From assembly GCA_039720395.1 (NCBI GenBank), contig CM077820.1:16762559-16826558 (forward strand): a DNA stretch of 64,000 nt. Reading direction: 5' to 3'. Under the pieces are notes generated by a model. The model saw only the letters and a list, made by a program, of their open reading frames with translations, did no database searches and was not told the origin of the DNA. This document shows, in pieces, positions 10,705-22,789 of the stretch. Source of the DNA: Liquidambar formosana. Taxonomy: Eukaryota > Streptophyta > Magnoliopsida > Saxifragales > Altingiaceae. Every line of letters starts with the position of its first letter. Position 1 is the first letter of the stretch. The position numbers were made by a program, and so were the translations under genes.

Positions 10705-13418
10705 GCCACCTTATTTTTTAAAGGAAACAAGGAAAACCTTAAAAATAGTTTGTTTTAGGAAAACAATTTGAATGACTCTATAAAAAAGGAAAGGCAAAAA
10801 CCAATCTTTTGAAAACCAAAGAAATCAGGGATTCGGAGGCTAAGTTATGACATGGGAAGGTTCTAGGCAAAGCCTATAGGCACCCATGTCACCCTTTCGG
10901 TCTCTCAGTTCATTTGGGCTAAATTAAGATCTTTCCCATACAAAAATCAGCAAGTATATCATCACAAGAATTGCATGCATATCATATATTTCATTCATCC
11001 ATCCATGCATAATAAGCAAATAAAAACAGAAAATAAAGAAAAAGAAAACAAAACAAAAATAAACCTAGGATGCTTGGATCCTAGAACGGACTTGAGCCTC
11101 ACGAAGAGCGCCTACGTACCATGCAACGAAATACATGGATCAAAGTCCACGTAGTTCGATTAGAATTAGGGTTAAGACCTAATATAAACCTATGGTTAAA
11201 ACCCTAGGTTTCCTTATTTGATCAAAAGAGTTGAATTTGATAGAAAGTTTGATTTTAGGAAAGAAATCCACAAGATGGAAACTTTAATAAAAACCAGAAT
11301 TTTGTTGGTTAAGGAAACCTCTAATTAAACCATAGGATCATATTAAAAATTAACCCTAAATAGGGAGAAGAGAATGAGTTAAGAAGAAAGGTGAATTGGG
11401 GCACCTTCACACCCACTTACCTGAGCGCAATTAGCTCCAAGCATTTAGCCATTTCAGACATAAGAGCCCTATTTGCCATGGGACAAATACCACACCTATT
11501 TGCACCCTTACAAGTGCTCAAAACCATGCAAAAACACTAACATGCAAATCTGGACAGAATAGTATTATGGCCTAAAAATCATCCACTAAGCATGCTAATA
11601 GCAAAAACAGTGAACAATAATAAGTCCTAACATATTCCTAGAACCATCTCATGCATAAAAACCCTAAAACATACTAACATGCATGCAAAACTATCATGTT
11701 TACTCCATATGAAAAACATATACAGCAAACACGAAGAAAAACCAAATAAAAAAGTCTACTTTATCATGCTATATGAAAACAAACACGAAACAATGACTCT
11801 AAAACCCTAAACTCACAAATATGCTTAAAAACATACAAAACATACTTTAATCATGCTAAAACCAAACTAAACAGAAATTAAATCATGCATATTAACTAAC
11901 TAAAGCAATATAACATGATGAAAATCCTAACTCTAACATGCAATGACACTAATCCTAGCACAAGGACAAACAGGAGCACAAGAATCACAACTATGCATTA
12001 AAAACCTAAAAGATAGCCCTAAAGCATGCTAAACAGTAGATAAAAAATAGATATTCCATGTATATTAACTAGCTAAAGTGTTAATACATGATAAAAAAGT
12101 TACCTTTAACATGCAATAGGCCTAACCCATATGAAAACCTAGTTTAAGCTTGAATAGAGAAAGAGAATACCTTAGGAAGTGGCTCCCCTTGTGTTTGTAA
12201 TTGTTCGTGGCTCCTCAGGTCTTTAGAGTGAATCAAACCAACACGAATCCTCCTCTTTGTCAAAGTGGTATCACAGCAAAGAGATCAAAACTCACTCAAC
12301 TTTGAAAAGAAATAGAAAACAAAAAGAGAACAAGAGAAAAGAAAAAGTGATTCTCGTCACTTTGCAGCAGCAGCAACTTCAATCGCGTTTTTGGGTATGA
12401 AAACGTTGGATTTGGACAAAGCTTGTGAAATACAAAGTTGTAGAGAATTGAATTATCGTTCTAACAAGACCAATTTCATCAAATTCTGACTTCGGATGAA
12501 AAAGTTATGATTAAAATACGACTGCTGGTTTTCAGAAAATCTGCTGCTGAATTATGACGAATTTCACTCCCTCCAAACCCTCTTCTCCTTCTCTCTTGTT
12601 TAAAGACATTAAGAGAGTATTTATAGCTGAAATCTGGAGTTTCCCTTTCCTTCCTGGACTAGGTATCCTTGGAGAATAATCAAAAGGTATTTTATAATGA
12701 TAAAAGACTTCTAATCTGAATAGGAAAAGGAAATTGTCTTTTATAAAAATTGGGAGACTGACCGCTAACACGCATGCACATGTATCGTATGTGCGTACAC
12801 ACACTCATCACATACGTACACGTGTTAGTGTCATGATAAAAATGGCTAATTTAATAAAATAATTTTCTTTTCATTTTAACCAAAAATCTCATGCTGTGAT
12901 TCGCACTAATTCTTCAAGGATAATCCGTAAATAACCACACTAAACTCATCATCAGGCCATATCAAAATTGAACTTCATGAAACACTTTTGAGGGTAAAAT
13001 GATGACTAATGAAAGTCAATTTGAAAAGATTTGGTTGGTAATTGTGAGTCAATTAGAGCTAACCCAAGGAAGGGTCAATTAACCAACTTGAACCACATCG
13101 AGCCATTTTAATCCCGAGCCATTGACTTACCAAATTGACACTAAAAATACCTCTTATGCATCCATATGAACTCCAATTGACAATTTGGAGATCATTCCAA
13201 GGTCAAATGAAAAGTTTGGGACTTAAAAGACGATTATGCCCCTCAAGTCACAAAAGCTCTTATTATCCCTCAAGATCAACTCCAATTTGAACCAAAATTC
13301 ATATCCATTGTCCTTGTGACTCTAGAAAACTAATGCAAGTGACTAGACTCAAAAACAAAACAAAAACATGCATGAAATGATGAGCCCTAGTAAGGTGGTG
13401 CAAAAATGGGGTGTGACA
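10705..13418 (-). repeat. LTR b: second LTR copy fused to LTR a
   Basis: Matches LTR a from 7991 to 10704 closely along its whole length but lacks the 73 bp at the end that normally faces the primer-binding site. It starts at GCCACCTTATTT immediately after the TGTGACA end of LTR a, and its outer end (13418) abuts gag of element 2. There is no internal sequence between the two copies. Confidence 0.85.
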
Positions 13419-15691
13419 CTATTCATGGAGAAGGTAATCTGAATTCCAAATCGCTTAAGAGCAGATTTGTGTGGAATAAGGGTTGCCTCATTTTCTGTTT
13501 TGCTAGGAGTACCCAACCCATTGAATACAGAGACTTGAGGAGGTGGAGCCTCAATGCAATCAAATACTGAAGTACGAGAAATGGATCGGACATCTTTGTT
13601 CTCCTTTACCAATTCCCTAGTGTTGCGTTGTGCACTCGCCTTCTTTCGCTTTGTCTTAGTGAAGTCATACTGTGTGGTACCAGAAGTAGGGTCATCTATT
13701 ATGACCTGATCAGTCTCAACAATGATGACATGAATGTCTTCTTCATTTTCTATGGAGTCAATTTCATCATAAACCTCATAGCAAGAGGTCATGTAGCTTG
13801 GGACATAAACTTTGACAGGTTCTAATGAACCGAATTGGATGAACTTGGAACATGCCCCCGGTGCTTGATGTGGAGACATTAATGATCTTGGCGAAGCTTG
13901 AACGAATACGAGGTCGAAATACCCAGGGATGAAAGTAGCATAATTTGACTCTGCTATGTCATCATCCAAGTGGATCTTCCCTTGCTTTTCAAGACTCATG
14001 ATTAATTCCTTCAACACGAAACATTTTTCCACCGGGTGACTAACAATGCGATGGTATTTGCAATACTTTGGATCATTGACTCGACCTATCTCTTTTGGAC
14101 GCTTGCATTGTGGCAATTCAATGACTTTTTTCTTCAGCAAATCCTCTAGCATGCCAGGCACATCGGAGTTAGGAAAAGGGTACTCCTTTTCTTCCATTTC
14201 TTTGAGAGTGGGACGAGGCTTTTCTTCTTCTTGGGTCAGTTCTGCCCTCTCACTTCATTTCTTCTTTCCTCGACCAAATATCTTAATTGGAGTTGTAGTA
14301 ACTGTCATCGACTCCTCAGTAAAGTCCCTTGTAGATTTGTCTCTCCTTCTTTTATCTGCAAGAAGATGGTCTTTTCTATCATGACTGTAAATACTAAACT
14401 CCATGTCGTAAACCCGAGTAGCCAGTTCTTCAAAGGTGCGAGGCTTAATTCCTTGGAGGATGTAAAGTAAACCCCAATGTATGCCTTGTATGCACATCTC
14501 CACAGCTGATATCTCTGATAGTTGATCCTTGCAATCTAAGCTCAACATGCGCCACCGATTTATGTAGTCGATGACAAGTTCGTCTTTCCACTGTTTAGTA
14601 TTCGTGAGTTCAATCATGCTCACCGTGCAACGAGTGCTGAAATATCAATTTTTAAACTCCTGTTCCATTTGTTCCCAACTATCGTTCCAACTGTCAATTG
14701 ATTGAGGCTCAATATCGGTGTACCAATCGAACGCATTTCCTTTAAGATAACGCACAAATTGTTTAACAAGCAAGTCCCTTTCCGTGCCAGCGTTATTACA
14801 AGTCTCCACGAAATGAGTAAGATGCTGCCTTGGATTGCCCTTACCATCAAACTGCACAAACTTAGGTGATTGGTAGCCAGAAGGCATCCTCATATTATCG
14901 ATCCGCTTGCTGTATGGCTTTGAGTATATGGGTGTATTTTGTGAAGAGTTCCCGTACTACGCTTTGATGGTGTTTGCTATTATGTTTTGAAGTTGTTCCA
15001 CGGATAATGAAGCAATAGAAGTAGCTTGGGGTGATTGGTTGGCTTGTGGCACTGCTGTGGACCTATTTGGGATCTCAAAGGCTGGGATGTTTTGAGGAGT
15101 GAAGCCAAGAGGGTGTGTATGACCTTGACTAGATTCTCCAACATTGTGTACTTCCAGCTTATTCATGAGAGGCACAATTTGAAGGTCTTTCTCTTTATTT
15201 GCCTTAACAAGCTCTGCGACGACACGCTCCATCTCAGCGAATTTCTCTTCTGCAGAAGTAGTAGGAACCGTCATCATCATTGGTATGACTATAGAATTGA
15301 ATTGCGAAAACAACTCAGAGAACTTTGAACTAACTGCCCGTTTAGAGGATCTTCGGGATCCAAGGGAAGACCCTGTGCTTAAGTTGGCGTCCGAGACAGA
15401 AAGTAAAGTTTTCTCCTCCGACAGTGAATCCCTCGGAGTTATTACCACTTTCCTTGAAGATGTCGTTTCATCCTTCTTTGCACCCAGAGTGGCCAAAGAG
15501 ATGAAAGTTCACGCCTTTGTAGCATCTTGAGAGCGCCTTGCAAATGGCATACTCGAAGCACTTGGCAAAGTAGTTGCCTTGGATTTGCTTCGAGTCATTG
15601 GGCTCGTAGAGGTGTTGCTACCAGTCGAAGCATTTGTGTTCGTGGCATCACCTTTCTTGTCGTAAGCAATTTGAGCCTTCTTGGAAGCCAT
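13419..15691 (-). pseudogene. Gag of element 2, one frame with stops
   Basis: Likely start is ATG at 15691 (MASKKAQIAYDKKG). A basic Ser/Thr-rich N-terminus with MTRSKSK is followed by a gag core (FVQFDGKGNPRQHL, GNAFDWYTDI, then ELTNTKQWKDELVIDYINRW) and a zinc-knuckle-like CKYHRIVSHPVEKC near 14050. All pieces share one reading frame; only in-frame stops break it (near 15509, 14954, 14642 and 14253). The left end reads into LTR b of element 1, so the last residues before 13419 are not native. The family is a common plant Ty3/gypsy gag, but I cannot fix the lineage. Confidence 0.8.
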
Positions 15692-15742
15692 TGTAGTTGT
15701 TGATTTGAGGTTAACTTTGGAGATAAAGATGAAAGACAGAAA

Positions 15743-15761
15743 GGTCCCACCGGGCGTGCCA
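15743..15761 (-). other. Primer-binding site of element 2
   Basis: Minus-strand TGGCACGCCCGGTGGGACC, six bases from the LTR end, in the form of a tRNA 3'-end complement. Which tRNA it matches I have not verified. Confidence 0.5.
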
Positions 15762-15767
15762 GAAATT

Positions 15768-16345
15768 TGTACACACAAATTTCGTGTCCTAAAATTAAAT
15801 AGACAAGAAATAGGAGACAAATAACAATTTATTAATTTGAAATAAATGGGTACAATTCTCTGTGGGCTATTCTTTACAAAAGAATACAAATCCTCTAATT
15901 AAATCTCCGTGGCCTTGATTGAAGGTAGTTGTACATGCGTTCTTGAATCGGATTGTAAAGCTTCTCAATCTTCTTGCTTTGCAAAGATTGAATGAGTAGT
16001 TTAGTCGAGAGCCGTTGAGGCTTGATCTCGAATAAGCTCGTAGTGGTTGTTCTTTGGCTTGAACGTAGATGAATCGGCACGTGTAGGGGTGCTTGATAAT
16101 TCTTCTACTACTTGAGGAAAGCGAGGATTTTTGCAGAGTCCTGGCTTGTTTTCCCTCTCCCCTTTTTTTATGTAGTGAATGCCTCTATTTATAGGCAAAA
16201 ATGAGGATCTTTAATTTGGTATCCCCAAATTTGAATCCCCTGATTTAAGGGATTTTCCAATTAATGAGATTTTATTCTCATATATTTAGCAAAGATGGGG
16301 ATCTTTAATTTGGAATCCTTGAATTTGAATCCCCTGATTTAAAGG
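15768..16345 (-). repeat. LTR of element 2, inner part
   Basis: Contains a minus-strand TATA box (TATAAATA, 16186-16193). It also holds a 94-bp direct duplication (starts at 16206 and 16300), whose second copy is cut by the copia insertion and continues at 24378. Confidence 0.75.
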
Positions 16346-16844
16346 TGTTAATATATGGGTCATTGGGTCGTGACCCGAACCCATGGTCTGCCCACGTGTG
16401 GGTGCTGGACCCAAGTGGTTAAGTGCCCTATTTCATGAGGTTTCCTAATTGTACTTGGAAACCAAGTCTTGCTAAGGTTTGGACTGTGGAATAGTGGCAT
16501 ATATGTATTGAATGTCTCTCTTAGTGATTTAGACAACCCACATCACAGAAATATAGCAGCCTCCATTGTTCTTTCTTTAGTATTCTTTCTCTAGGATCAC
16601 CATTGGCCTAGTGGATTTGGTAGTGTGGATTACGTGGGAGGACTCTAGTAGTGATCCCTACTGCTATCACGACATTGAAGAGCATACACGGAGGTCAGAC
16701 TCGCAGTGGAGGAGCAAGCATTCGTGCAGTGGCTACGTGGGGCTCATAACAACGACCAACAAACTTCCTTGGGTCTCTTCCGCTTAAGGTACGTCCTTGG
16801 ACCCATTATTGAGTGCTATATGCAGTAGATATAGCATATTTACA
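16346..16844 (+). repeat. 5' LTR of copia element
   Basis: 499 bp, TG...CA ends, followed after one base by the primer-binding site. Equal in length to the 3' LTR. Confidence 0.95.
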
Positions 16845-16845
16845 T

Positions 16846-16858
16846 TGGTATCAGAGAC
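16846..16858 (+). other. Copia primer-binding site
   Basis: TGGTATCAGAGAC, matching the initiator-methionine tRNA 3' end (TGGTATCAGAGC is the usual plant form), one base after the LTR. Confidence 0.85.
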
Positions 16859-18718
16859 TATGGTTGTTAATTCGCCCTATTGTCGCGTGGTTTGCATTCT
16901 CTCTCTAAAATACAATTTTTGGGTCATTTAAAAACGTTTTTCAAAAGTGGTTTTTAACCCAAAATTTTTATATGGACGTGTTCTCCTATGTGTGAGGAAC
17001 ATGCCTGCAAATTTTCATGAGAAACAGACGTGTATTTTGAGAGAAAACACGAACCCTAGTTTTGGAATTTGTGTTTTTCCTGAAACTTTGGGCTTATTTT
17101 TGATGCACCTAGATCTGTTTTTAATGCGGGAAATTAGTATACTATTAAACTACGTCGCGAGGGCTTTCCATAGACATAAAATTTGTGCAAATCCGATATC
17201 GTATGTGATAGTTATGAGCCCGCGAAGTTGCCCCATGAACATTCGAAACTGGTTCGAATTGGTTCAAAGGAAGAAGATGAAGTGCAGGAAATACGCTAGC
17301 CCACTCTCACCCGAGGAGAGTAAGGGCGCGTGTGCACACGTGGCTGGTACCCATGAGGGGTAGACGCCACAGTCAGAACCCAGAAGCCGAGACAAGTCTG
17401 ACGGCGCTGGCGGTGTCACCGTCAGAGGCCTCCTCGCCGGCGCGTGGCCTACACGCTCCTGGCGCGGCGCGTGAGGTAGGTTCTGCCATTTTTTTAAAAA
17501 AAAAAAAAAAGAAGAAGCTGACGCAGTAGCACGCGCCCACACGCGGGTGGTGGCGCGTAGGGGGGCTTCCTGAGGCCATTTTTGGCCAAATTTTTTCCAG
17601 AATTTTTTATTTTTTATTTCTGAATTTTTATTAATTTTTATTTTATTTTTTAATTACCAGAAATTATTTATTTAATTAAAAATTGATAAAAATACAATAA
17701 AACCACACTACTCGCGCGCGTAGAGGCGCGTGAGGGTGTGTTTGGCATTCTAGAAAATTTTGGAATTTTTTTTGGGGCTCATTTGACTCTGTGGTGTGCT
17801 GCACTTCCCACCATAGCTTCTGGATTTTTTATTTTACTATATTTTTAGTGTTTTTTCTTTACCGAAAAAATTAAATAATATTATTTTATGCAAAATTAAA
17901 ATTTCCAGAGGCTGTATTTTTATTATTTGAGCATGTGGGAGTATTTTTGTGTCACGGGGAGAGTCACGCGACGTGGATTAACTGTGCATCTATTAATTAC
18001 ATGCGGTAATTAATTAATTAATTTGTGTAATTAATTATTCTTATTACGTTGCGCAATTAGATTGCCGCTAACGTTTTACCCGCCTTATAAGACCCATTGG
18101 CACGCTTCTTATGTGTTTGAGCATGGCCCTACCATCCATTTAATAGACCAATTTGCTTAATATGTGTTAGCATGTTAGTTATAGGATTAAATGGATGGAT
18201 TTTTGGTAAAATATGATAGAGCTTATGTTTGTTTGCCTTCTGTGTATAAGATATTCCTTGAGGCATAATGTGTAGCATGGCATCCCCATTTATTTATTCA
18301 TTGCAGTAGATCCATTGTATTAGGATTTTTGGGAATGTAATGTATTGATTCATGTACTTTTTTTTTTTAGAGGAATTATGTAAGGGGATGTGTTTTCGCG
18401 ACACGCATTATGCTATGGAATTTTCTTATCATAGGCTCTAATATTTACCAAATGATTCCATATAGGAATCCGTGTGTTTATGTGGAGCATGTTATCATTA
18501 TTATTGTTATAATACTGTGGGTAATATGCGTATTTGTTCGAAAAACGATTGGAAAATATACTCCTAACCTACATAATTGGGAGATGATTATGAGCAATAG
18601 CAATATTTTTCAATTTCGATTTGTAGAGAGGGATAATGTTTTTCCAATCGGGTTTTCTGAATAAATAATGGATGTGTGTATAATAATGTCAACCCTTGCG
18701 CAACTCTTGAATGTGGTG
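16859..18718 (+). other. Long leader of copia element
   Basis: About 1.86 kb between the primer-binding site and gag. A GC-rich island with repeated GCGCGTG words lies at 17310-17570 and again at 17712-17735, within otherwise AT-rich DNA. Open frames at 16947-17363 (138 codons) and 18410-18664 (84 codons, with a hydrophobic stretch VIIIIVIILWVICVFV) show no known domain. I treat them as unproven. Confidence 0.5.
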
Positions 18719-19550
18719 ATGGCAACCAAGAACCTAGCTGTTGAACTAAGTCAGGCTGACAAACTAGTTGGGACCAATTATGACATATGGAATAGGAAGA
18801 TCACCTACCTCCTGAATGAAATAGATGTGATTGATACCTTGACCACCTCCATAGATGCCCCACAACTTCAGGATGGGGCACCAGTGGGAGAATTCTACTG
18901 TAAGCAAGAAACCTACCATGCTTGGTTTAAAAAAGATCGTCGTGCGCGATATACCATGTTGAATTGCATGCATGATGATCTCATTGGGGAGTATAAGAAC
19001 TACCCAACTGCCAAGGAAATATGGGAACAGCTGAAAATTGCCTTTGGTGGTACATCTACTACTAGACTTAGGAGTCTGGTTCTAAAGTTCGAGATGTACA
19101 GAAAGGAACCCAAGCACTCGATGACTGAACATCTGAGGACGATGTCTAATATGATTCGAGACCTTAAGGCTGCTAGGAATGATCTCACTAATGAGCAACA
19201 GGTGCAAACTGTTATCCGTTCCCTGCCTGATTCATGGGTGCACATGAAAGAGATCATGACGCATAATGAGAACATTAAGAACTTCCAGGATATCTCGCGT
19301 TATTGTGAGCTTGAAGCGGAGCGCCTAGAGGCGACCCAAGCTGCTACCCTTATCGCCTAGAGTGGCAAGCGCCAAGGAAACGTGCCTAGGCGCAATGGAC
19401 AAGGGAAACAGCACAAGCAGGGTGGGGCAAGCAGAAATGCTCCTAAAGGAGCTGGCAATAATGCGCCTAAAGGGGGATGGCAACAAGAAATTGAAGCGCC
19501 GTGGCAAGCATGGTGGAAAAAGAGATATGTCCAAAGTGAGGTGCTACAAT
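18719..19550 (+). pseudogene. Copia gag (stop and frameshift)
   Basis: Capsid protein. The core runs from KLVGTNYDIWNRKITYLL through KEIWEQLKIAFGG and EHLRTMSNMIRDLK to the Glu-rich CELEAERLEATQAA. A TAG at 19358-19360 (consistent with a former CAG) ends the first frame. The following basic Gly/Asn-rich linker continues in the same frame, and then a shift near 19480 moves to the frame carrying the zinc knuckle CYNCNKMGHFASDC (C-x2-C-x4-H-x4-C, about 19540-19583). ATG 18719 is chosen as start because the conserved core follows it closely; ATG 18668 upstream is also in frame. Confidence 0.85.
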
Positions 19551-20085
19551 TGTAACAAGATGGGTCACTTCGCCAGTGATTGCACTGAGCAAAAGCAGGT
19601 ATCCTCTACACCTAAGACTCTCTCCATTTTTGTATGTTCTCATGTTTTAGTTACTCATTCTCTCCCTGATTGGATTGTAGACACAAGAGCAACCAAGCAT
19701 GTAGCAAGAGATCGAATAGGGTGTGTAGATTATCACCGTGTTCCATCTGGCACACATAGAGTTTACATGGGAAACGGCACTAGTGAAGAAGCTCTTGGAG
19801 TTGGTTCTTATCAGCTTCATTTGCGCACGAGGCGTACTTTACTTCTACACGATGTGTTATATGTGCCTGGGATCCAGTATAATCTACTTTCTGTTTTAGC
19901 ACTATTAGAGGATGGATATTCTTTTAATTTCAGTGGTCATGGTTTGGATATTCTTTTAGGAGGAATTGTTTTAGGACATGGTTTATTATCAAATAATTTT
20001 TATAAAGTTGATTTGGATGATTCTGTTTACTCTTTATCCTATACTGCTGATGCTAATAAGAATATAGATTCTATAACTTAGCATG
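19551..20085 (+). pseudogene. Copia protease, catalytic triplet altered
   Basis: Follows the zinc knuckle in the same frame. The protease signature reads DWIVDTRATKHV, where copia proteases have D-S/T-G-A; the glycine is replaced by Arg, so activity is unlikely. Downstream VYMGNGTSEEALGVGSYQL and HDVLYVPGIQYNLLSV are conserved copia sequence. The segment ends at TAG 20079-20081, directly before HARLGHIG of the integrase, where Trp or Leu-Trp is usual. Confidence 0.8.
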
Positions 20086-20765
20086 CTAGACTTGGACATA
20101 TAGGATGTGATAGGATGACTAGATTAGCTCGAGCGGGCCTCTTAGGCCCACTCGCTAAGGTTGACCTGCTTGTATGTGAGCCTTGTTTGGCTGGAAAAGC
20201 ATGTAGGAAGCCTTTTGGTAAGGCTAGAAGAGCTACTCAACCATTAGAATTAATTCACTCAGACATTTACGGACCTATGAATGTTAAGGCACGTCATGGC
20301 GCCTCTTATTTCCTCACTTTTATTGATGATTACACGCGATATGGTTATGTCCATCTGATCGCTTATCGATATGAAGCTTTGGATTGTTTCAAACACTTTG
20401 TAGCAGAGGTTGAGAATCAGACAGATAGGAGCTTGAAAGCTCTAAAGACAGATCGAGGACGTGAGTATCTTTCCAATCAATTTAAGGAATTGTGCGAGGA
20501 AAAGGGGATACGTAGACAAGTCACTATTCCTGATACCCCACAGCAAAATGGCGTGGCGGAGAGAAGGAATAGAACACTTCTAGATATGGCTAGATCGATG
20601 ATGGCGCAAGCTAATCTCTCTATATCCTTTTGGGGGGACGCGCTTATGACTACTGTCTACATCTTAAATAGAGTGCCTTCTCAGTCAGTTTCCTCAACCC
20701 CTTATGAGCTGTGGCATGGCGAAAAGCCTAATTCAGAGCATTTGTGCCCTTGGGGTTCAACAGGT
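20086..20765 (+). pseudogene. Copia integrase
   Basis: N-terminal zinc part HARLGHIGCDRM...CEPCLAGKA, then the catalytic core with LIHSDIYGP (Asp), LKTDRGREY (Asp) and QNGVAERRNRT (Glu), so the acidic triad is intact, ending with ELWHGEKPN. A frameshift at about 20765 leaves a false end at 20801. The correct frame resumes on the other side and contains TGA near 20835. Confidence 0.85.
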
Positions 20766-22342
20766 TTGTTCACAGTACCTCCTATAAGTGTGGGAAATTA
20801 GGCCCTAGAGCTAGAAAACATATTTTTATCTGATATTTCGATAGCTCAAAAGGTTATGTAATGTATAGTGAATACCCTAATGGAAGAATGACTGAAATAG
20901 AGTCGTGCGATGTTGATTTCATAGAGAATGATTTTCCTAGTATAGGTGACACTAAAAGGGATATTGACCTTTATGAGATAGAGGAAAGTGAAGACATCTT
21001 ACCATCTTCGAGCGAGGGTGGGGAATTAGTTCCTTATCCTCTAGTCGTTAAAGATAGTAGGAGTGGTCTTCAACCTAGTGGGAGTATCCCGCAGGGTGTT
21101 TTGCAGGAAATTGTCCTGCAAAACCAAGAATCCCAAGTGCGCAGGAGTAAACGAGGAAATATTCCTCGTCGTCATTTTGAGATTGAAGGGGATATCTTCC
21201 TATATGGTCCTAGAGAAGATGATGAGCCGGCTTCTTATAAAGAAGCACTTTCTTCTCATGCTAGAGATGAGTGGATAATTGCTATACAGGATGAGATGAG
21301 CTCTATGGACAAGAATAAGGTCTGGCAGTTGGTTGATCTTCCGCCTGGGCGTAAGACCATTGGAAATAAGTGGGTCTTGAAAATTAAACGCAAGGCAGAT
21401 GGTTCAATCGACAAGTATAAGGCACGCCTTGTTGCGAAAGGCTATACCCAACGTGAGGGTATTGATTATGAAGATACATTCTCCCTAGTGGTGAGGTTTG
21501 CATCTATTCGCCTTATCCTAGCTATTGTCGCACAGTTGGATTTGGAACTTTTCCAAATGGATGTTAAGACCACATTTCTCAATGGAGAACTAGACGAAGA
21601 GATCTATATGGATCAACTTGTGGGTTTTGAGGTCAAGGGACTAGAGCGCAAAGTGTGCCGTCTCAAACGTTCCATTTATGGCCTCAAGCAGTCATCTAGG
21701 CAGTGGTATTTTAGGTTTCATGATTCTATTACCTCTGTGGGTTTTGAGATGATTGAACAAGACCATTGTGTATATCTGAAACAGTCCAATGGAAAAATCC
21801 TTATTCTTTCTTTGTATGTTGACGACATCCTTTTTGCTGGGAATGATATAGAGTCTATAGTCGCTACTAAGAAGTGGCTGTCCTCTACTTTTGAGATGAA
21901 GGACATGGGTGAAGTAAATTATGTGCTGGGAGTTAAGATTGCTAGAGATCATTCTAAGAAGCTTCTCGGTTTGTCTCAAGAGACTTACATTAGGAATATT
22001 CTTGAACGTTTTCGCATGCATAACTCCAAACGCATTGACACTCCAATGGAAAAGAACTGTGCCTTATCTTTAGACCATTGTCCTAAAACTGAAGAGGAAA
22101 ATAATCAGATGTCCACTACGCCATATGCATCTGCAATAGGAAGTCTGATGTACGTGATGATGTGCACGCGTCCAGATATCAGTCATGCAGTTGGTATTGT
22201 CAGCCAATTTCAAAGTGACCCTGGACGCGCTCATTGGGAAGCAGTAAAAAGAATCTTTCGATACCTACGTGGAACAGCAGACGTCGTCCTTTGTTACCAG
22301 GGTAGAGACTTGAGACTGAGGGGTTATAGTGATGCAGATTAG
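20766..22342 (+). pseudogene. Copia reverse transcriptase
   Basis: Starts after the frameshift with CGKLGPRARKHIF, then TGA, then a Ser/Glu-rich linker and the RT core: KEALSSHARDEWIIAIQDEM, NKWVLKIKRKADGSI, ARLVAKGYTQREGIDYEDTF, QMDVKTTFLNGELDEEIYM, IYGLKQSSRQWYFRF, and the catalytic LYVDDILFAGND. YVDD is intact. TAG at 22340-22342 (in DAD-stop-AGE, where Trp is usual) ends the frame at the start of RNase H. Confidence 0.9.
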
Positions 22343-22789
22343 GCTGGTGAGAAGTTAGGGTGCAAGTCCACCTCGGGTTATGTTTTTATCTTTGGAGGTG
22401 GAGCTATTTCTTGGTGTAGCAAGAAACAAACTTGCGTAGCCCTTTCCACAATGGAGTTGGAGTACATAGCATGTTCAGCAGCTGTTCAGGAAGCAGTTTA
22501 GTTGAGGAGGTTCCTACAGAGTCTAGGCATTACAGCTCATGCAGAGGAAGCTATGGTCGTATATTCAGATAGTACGTTAGCCCTAGCCTATGTGAAGGAT
22601 CCCAAGTATCATAGTAGATCCAAACACATTGACATTAGGTTTCACTTCATTCAAGATATGGTTGCGCATGGGGAAGTTGTCCTGAGGCATATCTCCACTG
22701 GTAGCATGGTGGCTAATCCTTTGACTAAGCCTATTGCCAGAGATGTTTTCCTTTCTCACATTAGGAGTATGGGATTACGTAGGATTTGA
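22343..22789 (+). pseudogene. Copia RNase H
   Basis: Same frame as RT. Motifs are [32 protein letters not shown], then TAG at 22499-22501 (EAV-stop-LRRF, Trp expected), VYSDSTLALAYVKDPKYH and SKHIDIRFHFIQDMV. Ends TGA near 22787. Confidence 0.85.

Larger units (their letters stand above)
1..13418 (-). mobile_element. Element 1: Tat/Ogre-like Ty3/gypsy retrotransposon, cut by the left window edge
   Basis: Read right to left it has an LTR (with a second LTR copy outside it), a primer-binding site, leader, gag, aspartic protease, an intron-like gap, reverse transcriptase, RNase H, a second RNase H and integrase. The protease-RT-RNase H-integrase order defines Ty3/gypsy, and the doubled RNase H is known from the plant Tat clade. 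The right border ends in a TG/CA-type terminus at 13418 and abuts gag of element 2, with CTATT (13419-13423) as the expected target duplication. Its 3' LTR lies outside the window. The coding region has several frameshifts and at least three in-frame stops, so it is not autonomous. Confidence 0.9.

Noticed and set aside
17332..17579. Overlapping open frames in the GC-rich part of the copia leader
   Set aside because: Low-complexity sequence with a homopolymer A run gives open frames on both strands; no domain.
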